Below are positions 49,989 to 61,511 of a DNA stretch of 64,000 nucleotides, in pieces (within the stretch, counting starts at the first letter, position 1; the number at the start of each line of letters is the position of its first letter). A program made the position numbers and the translations under genes. Under the pieces are notes generated by a model that was given only the letters and a program-made list of their open reading frames with translations, had not been told where the DNA came from and made no database searches. The DNA is from Candidula unifasciata (taxonomy: Eukaryota > Mollusca > Gastropoda > Stylommatophora > Geomitridae), in contig CAJHNH020002693.1 in NCBI GenBank assembly GCA_905116865.2, forward strand, positions 139,079 through 203,078. The letters are read 5' to 3'.

Positions 49989-52900
49989 CCATCGCAAACT
50001 GCTATCCTAATGGATAAGGTGCCATTATTACTGATTAACAAAATGTACAGTTTACAACAATTCTTACCCCAGCTTGCAGATTTCCATTGCCGTGGGTTCA
50101 TCTACTGCACAAACAGTGATTGCCCAGGCTGCATTCCTTCGAACTTCATCACTTCCAGAATGCAGCAGCAGAACTAGAGGTTCCAGGCCTCCAGACTCCC
50201 TGAGCTAGGAAAAGTTAAAAAAAAATATATATCCCCACTAACATACGATAGACTTTAATCTTTTCATCACATATGAATCTTTAAAAATAGCCTTTCTCCA
50301 CATATTAAAAAAGAGAAGCATGCCTATAAATCTCTGAAATTCTAACTTAAGGAACTTGAGGGAGAGAAGACGAAGCAGAACAAATCTAGTCAGTCTTGGT
50401 CAGTTTTCATAAAAACCTGGGGCTTTAAATAAAAAAATAAAATAAAAAATAGAAATAAGTCAGGAGATATGAACAAGCGTCATTGCACATAGTTATAAAT
50501 CAAACCATAAATGCTCTACCAATAGTACGGACAGCTGATAAGAAACTGTCCGCCTGTGTCGCCGTCCGCACGTAACTCTGCAGCTACAGCGACATTACTC
50601 TATTTACCCCAGAGTGTTAACTCTGGTATCCATTACCTAGAGGCTCGGTAAACCCGGGAAACTGCTCGGTTTTGAACACTGTTCGTGGGCTGCAGTGAGT
50701 CGCAGCTGGATTTGAAAGTAAGTCTCCTATCGACTGCCCTAACGCGGCCCCACGTCACTTTTTTTTTTTTTAATGTATAAATAAAGATAAAAAATCCTTA
50801 GTGAAATCACAAACTCAGTACAATAATTTTATGGTTAAGGGAAGTAATAAAAAATACAAATGGAACAAAGAATTAACTGCTTTTCCTCTCTTTGACTGTG
50901 AAAAAATTAGTTTTATTGTAACAGCCATGTGGAGAAAAGTGACCTCATTATGACGTCACAATGACAAAGCCATTTTTTAACAAAATAATATCCTTTACAA
51001 ACTACATCAAAGCATTATTAATTCTTTCAATACCAAACAACCAAATCTATCTCAGGTTTCTTGGTGTTTCCAAAGATATATCATATTCCCCCTGTCTGCA
51101 ATCACAGACTGATGTTATTTTAACTCTTTATATCCAAATTAATAGTATAACCATTTCTGTTCTGAAGTGTCACTGTTGAACTCCTTCAAACCTTAGTATT
51201 TATTGTTTGTAAGCTCAAGTTTTCAAGATATCAGCAGTTAAAGTAAATCTGCTTACAACTGAAAGAGTTAAAGGAGTCCCTCATGATGCACATCACATCT
51301 GTCGTAGCTGTGCATTAAATATCTTTGCCAGGTCATGCAAACAGTGAGGGATCTTCATAGCAAATTGGTTAAGCCTTGTGCACTGAAAGTTGTGAGTTCT
51401 TCAGCTCTCTTCTTCTTAGCGTTCAACAGCTGTAAACTCTCATGGCAAGTTCTTGTTTGTTTGCCCGCTACTGGACCCAGAACTTGAGTTTTGCAGGCAT
51501 ATGTTTTAGTGATCTGGCTTATCTGTATGCAGACTGCTGGTTCCTTGCTGCTCAGCCAGATCTACACTGACTTTAAAGGAAACATCTCTAATTAGTTTAC
51601 TCTTACGATGTGCTTGTTAGGGGTAGTGGGTCTCATTACTGGTGCTATGGAGTTCATACGTTGTGCAATACCTTCCCTGGCAACGAGCTGATCTACAAAG
51701 AGAGCTGAGACATATACAATTTAACCTGATGTAATGAGTTTGATTTTCTTGTTTTTCATCAATCAGGTGCTGTCGCCACATGAAGTTTGGCTGCAATAGA
51801 TCTCCAACATGCTCTGTCTCTTGTCCTGGCTGTACACTCTCTCCAACTGCTGCCATCCCTCTCTTAATGTTGTCCTCCCACTTGTATCATTGCCTACTTC
51901 TTGCTCTCTTTCCTTCGACCTTTCCCTCCAGTATGGTTTTTAAAAGTGTGTTATGTCTTTTAATGTGGCCAAAGAATTTCAAGTGTTTCTTTTTTATTTC
52001 TTTCAGTAATTCTCTTCTCATTTGCAGCCTTTCCAGAACCTCTGCATTGGACTAATTTTGTTCCAGGAAATACAACCTATTCTGTTTACCCAGAGACTCA
52101 ATTTGATTCTGTAGTTGCTTTTTCACTCTGCGTCGGCTCTGGGGCTAAGTCGATGTGATGGCTTTGCAATGCCGGGTTGGATCCCAGCTGCTGGCCATGT
52201 GCCTTGCGTTAAGTTTCGACAGTGGTATTAAGAAAGCCGACCGTCCAGAAAGCAATGGCAAACTACTGGACGTAAATCGGCCTAGAAAAACTGGTTTTGC
52301 AACGTCCTGTAAAGGATGCACAACTAACTTGTTTTCACTGTCCAGGTATAAATACACTTTATATACACAACTCCAAAACCCGCCCACACTAGACTAAAGC
52401 TTATTTCGGAACCAGTTTGTGATGCCCCATTGTAACTGTACTATATGGCTATATGGTTGAATGGTTTTTGTGTGGATTTGTACCTGTTTGATTCTCATCC
52501 TTAAGATGTTTATCATACAGACTGAGATGTTTATCATACAGATTGGGATATTTATCATGCAGATTGAGATGTTCATCATACAGATTAGGATGTTTATCAT
52601 ACTGATTGAGATGTTCATCATTCGGACTGAGATGTTTATCATACCAATTAAGATGTTTATCATACCAATTGAGATGTTTATCATACCGATTGAGATGTTT
52701 ATCATACAGACTGAAATGTTTATCATACAGACTGAGATGTTTATCATACAGAGTGAGATGTTTATCATACAGACTGAGATATTTATCATACAGACTACAA
52801 TCCTGGAAGAAAATAAGTTTATAAAAATGTAAATACACAATGTCTGCTTATGAGAAAACAGAATTCAAACAGTGAGTTCTTATTTTTTTTTAAATGAAAA

Positions 52901-55900
52901 GACATGAATATCTCTGAGACTTACTTCTTTCCTTGACACAGCATCACATGTAAATGCAGACACTGCCAAGGCTGCCTTGCTCTGCACATTGGCATTACTT
53001 GAATGAGAAAATAAGAACACATAAACAGTCAGTCAATGCTGGTCATCTCTTTGCAGGTTTTATACTTTGTGGTTAATTCTTTCATTTGAGCCGTGATAAT
53101 ACCTCTGCTGTGACATTACAGAGATTTTTAGAGATTTACAGATTCAGATTATGTAAATTGGTGAAAAAAATAAAGATGAAAGAAAGGTAGCAGCAGAATA
53201 ATAGTGACAATAATAGTAGTAGTCGCCCGTGTGCCACGGGAAGCAAAGAATAGTGACATTGCACCCTACCAGGCATGTCGTAAGAGGCGACTAAGGGTAG
53301 GGTTGGGCTTGAGGTTGGCTACCTCATCCTGTAAAAACCATAGCCACAAAAACCAACCAACCATGGATAAGTAAAAAAGAGAAGCAAATAAAATCCAGCC
53401 AACCAAGATGAGGGGAGGCTCTTCAAATAGAAGAAGTATGACACGGTGTGGAGAAAGCCGTAAGGAGTCCGGATCGTTGACATACCTCCTCTCAGCTAGG
53501 AAAACCTCCAGAATTGGCACCTGGAATGTTAGAACTCTCTATGATATAGGGAGAACAATGGAAGTAGCAAAGAAAATGAAACATTATAGAATTAGTATTT
53601 TGGGGTTATGTGAAACTAGATGGACTGGGGCAGGGAAAAGTATTGTAAATTCAGGAGAAACTATTTTGTTCTCAGGACACACAGAGGAAAATTTGCCGCA
53701 CAGTGAAGGAGTGGCCCTGATGCTATCAAAAGAAGTAGACAGGGCACTAATAGAATGGGAAGCTGTGTCCCAGAATAATAAGAGCATCTTTTAGAACAGT
53801 AAAACAGAAGGTGAACATGTCGGTAATACAGTGTTATGCACCAACAAATGATAAAGATGCATCTGTTAAGGAAGAATTTTACATGCAGCTTCAAATTATT
53901 ATAAATAATGAAAGAAAGGGCAACTTAAAAATTTTGATGGGTGACTTGAATGCTAAGATAGGATCAGACAACACAGGTTATGAAGAAATTATGGGGAGAC
54001 ATGGTCTAGGAGTAATGAATGAAAATGGAGAATTGTTCACAAATTTTTGTGCAGGTAACCAGTATGTTATTGGTGGAAGTATTTTTCCCCATAAAAGTAT
54101 ACACAAGGCAACATGGGAATCACCAGACCATAAGACAACTAATCAAATTGACCACATATGTATTAACAAAAAGTTTAGATCATCCCTTTACGATGTTAGG
54201 GCTTTCAGAGGTGCCGATGTATTTACTGACCATTTCCTGGTGGTAAGTAAAATCAAGTTGAAACTAAAAAGATATATCACATCTTATAATCATAGAAACC
54301 AATATAATGTAGGCTTTCTCAGAGATAAAGAAATTAAGGAACAGTTCTCAGTTACGGTCTCTAATAAGTACCAGGTGTTGCAGCAGTTAGCTGAAGATGT
54401 CAACACAGAAGTCTGCTGGGATCAGATCAAAGGAATCTGGAATGAATCTTGCGTAGAAGTTCTTGGCAAGAAAGAAAGGAAACATAAAGCATGGATAACA
54501 CCAGAAACCATTAAACTGATTGAAGATAGGAAAAGTAAATAGGCAGAATTAAACAATAGCAAAACTAGAGCTGCTAAAGCTAGAGCTCAGGAAAAATACA
54601 CAGAAGCCAACAAGGAAGTTAGGAGGCATATAAGGGCAGATAAAGTGAAATATCTAAATGATCTAGCACAAGAAGCAGAGACAGCAGCAGCAAAAGGAAA
54701 CCTCAGAGAACTTTACAGTAACACAAGAAAATTAGTAGGTAAATATAGTCAGCCAACTGGATCAATCAAAAATAGTCAAGGAAAGGTACTTACTAACACT
54801 AAAGATCAAATGGACAGATGGGTTGAATATTTTGAAATGCTTCTAAATAGACCAGGCCCAGAGGTTCCCCCAGATATCCAGCCTTTAGAAATAGAACTGG
54901 ATATAAACTGTGAGATACCATCCAAAGAGGAAATTAGAACAGCTATAAATCTTCTCAAGGAAGGAAAGGCGACAGGCCCAGATGGTATCCCAGCTGAAGC
55001 CATCAGGACCAACATAAACACATCAACAGAATTGCTACATAGATTATTCAGTAAAGTCTGGGAGACAGAAATACCAGCAGACTGGAGAGAAGGATATCTT
55101 GTGAAACTGCCCAAAAAAGGTGATCGACAGGAGTGTGAAAACTATAGATGAATTATGTTGCTGTCAGTTCCTGGAAAAATATTAAGTAGAATTATTTTGG
55201 AAAGATTAAAAGATGCTATTGATAAAATGCTGAGAGATGAGCAGGCAGGTTTTCGGTCAAACAGATCCTGTACTGATCAGATAGCCACATTACGTATTAT
55301 AATAGAGCAAAGCATTGAACTGAACTCACCACTTTACATTGGATTTATAGACTATGAAAAAGCATTTGACAGCATAGATAGGAAATCTCTCTGGAAATTG
55401 ATGGGGCACTATGAAATCCCACAGAAAATTATCAACTTAGTAAAGGCAACATATAAAGACGTGAAATGTCGAGTTCTTCATGAGGGAAAGCTAACAGATG
55501 CATTTGAAATAAAAACATGTGTGCGACAGGGATGTCTTTTGTCGCCTCTCTTATTTTTACTGGCTATAGGCTGGACTATGAAAACAGTAACTGCTAACCC
55601 CAAGAATGGAATTCAGTGGACCCCTACAAAACAGCTTGATGATCTGGACTTCGCTGGTGATATTGCTCTTCTGTCCCATTCACGGAATCAGATGCAAGAT
55701 AAATTAAATATACTTAATGCGAGATCACAGCAGCTTGGTCTGAAAATCCATAAAGGAAAGACAAAGATAATGAGAATAAATCAGGCAAATAGTAATGTGG
55801 TTTCTCTTAATGGCACCCCACTCCAAGACGTGGAGTCGTACACCTATTTAGGCAGTTATGTAGATAAAGATGGAGGAACTGATAGAGATATTAAAATAAG

Positions 55901-58900
55901 AATACAAAAGGCAAGAGGGGCTTTCATAGCACTAGGGAATTTGTGGAGGTCAAAAGAAATTAAAAGAAATACTAAACTAAAAATGTTTAATTCTAATGTC
56001 AAATCAGTACTATTGTATGGGGCGGAAACATGGAGAAAAACCAAGGCAATTACTAATAAATTACAGACATTCATTAACTGGTGCCTGCGCAGAATAGAGG
56101 GAATAAAATGGTATGATAGAATAACTAATGTAGAACTTTGGGAGAGAACTAAACAGGTTCCAGTGGATCAGGAAGTGAGGAAAAGACGCTGGCGTTGGAT
56201 AGGGCACACACTGAGAAAACAGGAGAACAGCATTACTAGAATGTCTTTGCATTGGAACCCACAGGGGCATAGGAATAAAGGAAGGCCAAAAAACACATGG
56301 AGAAGAGAGCTGGAGAACGAGGTTAGAAAGATTGGGAGGACATGGGGAGAGCTCCATGCAATGGCGAAGGATAGAACGACTTGGCGTGAGTTGGTTGAGG
56401 GCCTATGCTCCATTGGGGGATAGAAAGGCAGAAGAAAAAGAATAGTAGTAGTAACAGTAATATTATATTTAATAAATAACAGACAATGTATTAATTAGCA
56501 ATCATAAGAAAGATAAAAGGACACATTAGAAAACATAAAAATCAAAAGCTAGAACCTGTCACCTTCAAATGGCCTGTGCGCCTTGCTATGGAAACAAGTG
56601 TACCATGATACATGACCAACTGGGCACCCAAAACTGGTGTCTTCATTGGCTATGTCTAACATACAACTTGAAATCCACAAGTTTTCTTTCTTATATATTC
56701 TTCCCATTTTGTGGTGGTGGTATTAAAGTTTCCAAGACAAGTTGCTGTTTACTAGTCAATCTTCCTTGATGTTCTAATTCACTTTTCACCTGAGTCTAGC
56801 ATCATATGCCAGATGCATAACTGGCTTGAGAAAGGGCGCTTTACTTTACTTTCCACTTTAACTCTGTCATTACTGCTGCTTGCTTGTTCTACCCCACTAG
56901 GACATCACACGAGTGATAAACACCCGGTGACACAAAGTGCCACCATGCGGATGAGGATCACCCGTGGAGAGGTCCCAGAAACCCCTTTCAGCCGTTATAG
57001 CAACAGTTGTGGCCCAGCTGTATTCAGGGTGCCCAGCAAAAAACCAGGGTGGGGCTTCAAATAACGAAAAATTGCATCCCACAAAGGAATGACTAGATAT
57101 TGCTCATGACTTTCATTACCAAGCAAATTACTACACATTTATTAGTTTCCATTCATGTTTTATGCATCTATTAATTTTATTTGTTCTCTTCCTATCTTAC
57201 ATTAAATCATTATATCCTAGCTGTTACTCAAACTAATTCTAACGCCTATGTAAAACTTTTTTTTTAAAGGATTTTTACTTAGGAATTTCCACAGGTTAAT
57301 GAACAATTTTTTTAATATATATATATATTTTTTTAATTTAGCATTCACAGTGTAAAAGGGTTAAGCAGATTGTGCATTTTGTTGTTGTTTCTGACTCTCC
57401 ATTCTGTCTTATAGTAGTAGTATTTTTTACTTATTCAGACTCAAAGGTTATTTCTGTGAAGTTCTCAAATTTTCAGACAGAAAGTGTTAAAATAAAAAAG
57501 TGAAACTCTGGCTGTAGAGGTTCCATGAGTGATGTTACAGAAAGGACTTCCTGTGACCGTAGAGGTTCCATGAGTGATGTTACAGAAAGGACTTCCTGTG
57601 ATCGTAGAGGTTCCATGAGTGATGTTACAGAAAGGACTCATTATGACAGTAGATGTTCTATGAGTGCTGTTACAGAAAGGACACATTATGACAGTAGATG
57701 TTCTATGAGTGCTGTTACAGAAAAGACTTACTATGACTGCTTTGAGTTCTGTTACAGAAAGGACTTATTATGACTATAGATATTCTATGAGAGCTTTTAC
57801 AGAAAATATTTATTTACTGCAACTGTAGAGCTTTTCTGAATGCTGTAATAGAAAGGACTTACTGTGACTGTAGAGGTTCTATAAGTGCTGTTATAGAAAG
57901 AACTTACTGTGACAGTAGAGGTTCTATGAGTTATGTAACAGGAGGGACTTACTCTGACTGTAACGGTTCTATGAGAGCTGTTGCAAAAAGGATTTATTGT
58001 GATGGGAGAATTTCTATAAATTCTGTTACAGAAAGGATTTATTCTGACTGTTGAGGTTCTATGATTGCTGAAACTGGAAGGACTTACTAGGACCATAGAG
58101 GTTCTATGATTGCTGAAACTGGAAGGACTTACTAGGACCATAGAGGTTCTATGTGCTTCAACAGAAATGACATACTGTGACCGTTGCGGTTCTATGCTTG
58201 CTGTAACAGAAAGGACTCACTATGACTGTAGAGGTTCTGTGAGTGCTGTTACAGAAAGGACTTACTGTCACTACAGAGGTTCTATGAGTGCTGTTACAGG
58301 AAGGACTTTGACTGTAGAGGTTCTATGAGAGCTGTTACAGGAAGGACTTTGACTGTAGAGGTTCTATGAGAGCTGTTACAGAAAGGACTTACTGTGACTG
58401 TAGAGGCTGTGACTGTAGAGGTTGTATAAGTGCTGTTACAGAAAGGAGTTAGTGTCACTGTAGAGGTTCTGTGAGTGCTGTTACAGAAAGGACTTACTGT
58501 CACTACAGAGGTTCTATGAGTGCTGTTACAGGAAGGACTTTGACTGTAGAGGTTCTATGAGAGCTGTTACAGGAAGGACTTTGACTGTAGAGGTTCTATG
58601 AGAGCTGTTACAGAAAGGACTTACTGTGACTGTAGAGGCTGTGACTGTAGAGGTTGTATAAGTGCTGTTACAGAAAGGAGTTAGTGTCACTGTAGAGGTT
58701 CTGTGAGTGCTGTTACAGAAAGGACTTACTGTCACTACAGAGGTTCTATGAGTGCTGTTACAGGAAGGACTTTGACTGTAGAGGTTCTATGAGAGCTGTT
58801 ACAGGAAGGACTTTGACTGTAGAGGTTCTATGAGAGCTGTTACAGAAAGGACTTACTGTGACTGTAGAGGCTGTGACTGTAGAGGTTGTATAAGTGCTGT

Positions 58901-61469
58901 TACAGAAAGGAGTTAGTGTCACTGTAGAAAGGACTTACTGTCACTACAGAGGTTTTACGAGAGCTGTTACAGGAAGGACTTTTGACTGTAGAGGTTCTAT
59001 GAGAGTTGTTACAGGAAGGACTTACTGTGATTGTAGAGGTTCTATAAGAGCTGTTACAACACCCTGAGCAAGTGCCTCAGAGCGAAGTGTCTCATCCTGA
59101 GCTAAATTCGTCAAAGCACAAGCTGCACTGGCCACAATTTCTTCCCTAACTTCATGGAGACTCGAGATAAGGGTTTCAATGCCTCCCATGTTTCTCACCT
59201 CACTGAATAGAATGTAGCAGAAATATCACACTGTTAAAAAGCACACATTTATTCCAATAACTACAAACGTCTTACATTTAAATTGTGTCTTCTTCTTTGC
59301 GTTCACCAGCTGTAAACTCTGGCAGAAAGTTCAGGGTGTTCATCCACCTCTGAGCTGTGGTTCTGTTCAAGAACTTGAGTTTTGCATGCATTTCTTTACA
59401 GATCTGGCTTTTTTGTTTTCTTTTAGTGCAAACTGTTGGTTCCTCATCTCTCAGGCATATGTACTCTTACTTTAAAGGAAAAAAAATCCCTAATTAGTCT
59501 CTTTTTATGACATGATTGTTTAGAGGCCGTGGGTTTATTCTTTCCTTTCCAAAATGGGGCCCCAGAACCCCAGTAGGTACATCTAAGAGTTTTTCTAATT
59601 TGTTGGTTATTTTGTTGCACTGTGTGGTTTGAATTTACAACACACAAATAAAAAATTTTTTTCCCTTAATCAGCGTTTAATTTTTATAACATTATGATTC
59701 CACTATGTACACAAGTGGTACATGAAGGATACAGGTACTAAGGTGGCTTCATAGGATGCAATAGATTACACTGCATGGAGGGGACTATAAAGGGAATAAG
59801 GTCGAAGAAAAATGTTGGCAACAAGTTAATTCTATCAGTCCCCATATTAGGTAAGTTTGTACCCTACCATGACATCACACAAGTGATGACATAAAGTGCC
59901 ACCATTTGGATGAGTATCACCTGTGGAGAAGTCCCGGAAACCCCGTTCTGCTGTTAGACCACATTTAAGGCCCAGCTATATTTAGGGAACCCAACAAAAG
60001 CCAGAGTGGGGCTTTAGAATAAGTCACATTCAGTCCCAAGAAACACATCCTACGTTCACAGGTTCCTACCTAGAAACCCAATAAATGCAAGATGTGCTGA
60101 TTTTACATCTCTCTTTACTACCCCTTGGGCCTCCGATGATAAGCCCCCTGGGACTGAAATAGTTAAAAGCTGAGCATCCTAGAAAAAACATGTCAGATAC
60201 TTTTGATGACAACTATTGTCTTGCACTTATTGTAAAAGATTTGGAACAACTCGTGAAGTCGGGCCCAGAAAGAGAGTGACTTCTCTTGCCATTCATTCTT
60301 GGTCGTGTAATAGGGCCCTCTCCTATGTTGCAGGGGTGTCACGCTTAGTGAGCGTCCAGCAAAACAAGGTATTTTATGCGTGGTCATTGTAGGCTGCATG
60401 CAGTCATGGGACATGGGTTGCACTTTTTCGTGGGACCTAGGCTGAGGCTGTGGTGCAGGGGGGTTTGGTTAGGGTCAATTCTACATGTTTTAGGATCATT
60501 ATAAGCACTCACTCACATCGTGGAGTATAGACCACATGATATCGCCGGCAGGGGACAACATAGCAAAAATTTGTTGTGTTGCCTGTTGCTCATTAAGCAT
60601 GACACCCCCGTAACATAGGACAGGCCTTACGACACGACCAGGGATGAATGGCAAGGGAAGTCACTCTCTTTCTGGGCCTGAATTTGTGAGTTGTACCCAA
60701 GATTCTTCTTAACATGAGCTGGGTGTGCTGGTCACACTCACCATCATCATGTACTATAATTATCACGTCTCTCTACAGTAAAATGGAAAAACTATGGAAA
60801 GAAAGACTGGATTTTTTTTTTTTTTTTTTCAAAATGACCGTGACTCGCAGGTTAACACAGCTTTGAGTGAGTACTAGGTATAGGTCTGGGAAGTAAAGGT
60901 GGCCAGCGTAATGTTGACCCCATCACCCACTGAGTGCCGATTGGTCTAAAAAAAGATAGCTTTAGTCATATATGCCCAGAATGTTTGAAGGTGTGGAAAA
61001 AGGTCCTTTACTTCTTTTTACTGTCATATGGAAATTCAGAAAGGGGCCAGCTACTTCTATAGTAAAATAGTTATTAAATTTTCCGAGTGCTCTGAAGGTT
61101 CTGGACTCATTTCAAACTCATTCTTTGGTTTTGTGAGTGCTGTTGGGGTTATTGAACTACTGTTATCTGCTTTGTGTAATGTTTCTGGTGGGTGAAAGTC
61201 ATCCTGCTTACACAGGTCCTCCCACACAAGATAAAACTTAGTATAATAAAGGCAACCATCTTGCCTTTATACATCCCTTTTACACACACACATACATACA
61301 CACCCTGCACATGCACACACATTGAACACACACTGTACATGTGCACAGACCTATGTGCACATATACATCATGCATGTACACACTGTACATGCATGCACAC
61401 ACATATATTGAGCACGTATACTTGTACACTGTGTATGCACACAGGCTGCGCACAAACATATACAATCAG

Positions 61470-61511
<42 letters not shown>

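Larger units (their letters stand above)
53224..56440 (+). mobile_element. Nearly full-length RTE/CR1-like non-LTR retrotransposon
   Basis: About 3.2 kb in ARMC3 intron 3, antisense to ARMC3, flanked by aatagtagtagt at 53212-53223 and again at 56441-56452, a likely 12-bp target-site duplication, although the flanks are themselves TAG-rich. Order: 5' leader (accaggcatgtcgtaagagg), endonuclease, reverse transcriptase, C-terminal basic region, short A/G-rich tail. Truncated relatives at 2590-2790 and 25245-25425 share its 3' end. The coding sequence is broken (see the pseudogene entries), so this copy cannot move by itself. Confidence 0.92.

Noticed and set aside
49592..50101. Poly-Phe and poly-Lys ORFs
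   Set aside because: Translation of the 248-bp A tract.
56061..56413. Minus-strand proteins within the LINE
   Set aside because: Shadow frames of the plus-strand C-terminal LINE coding region; similar shadows occur in the truncated copies at 2.6 and 25.3 kb.
57501..58735. Plus- and minus-strand repeat ORFs (for example 15-residue units)
   Set aside because: They are translations of the 45-bp minisatellite; the only supported coding part is the ARMC3 exon 3 end.
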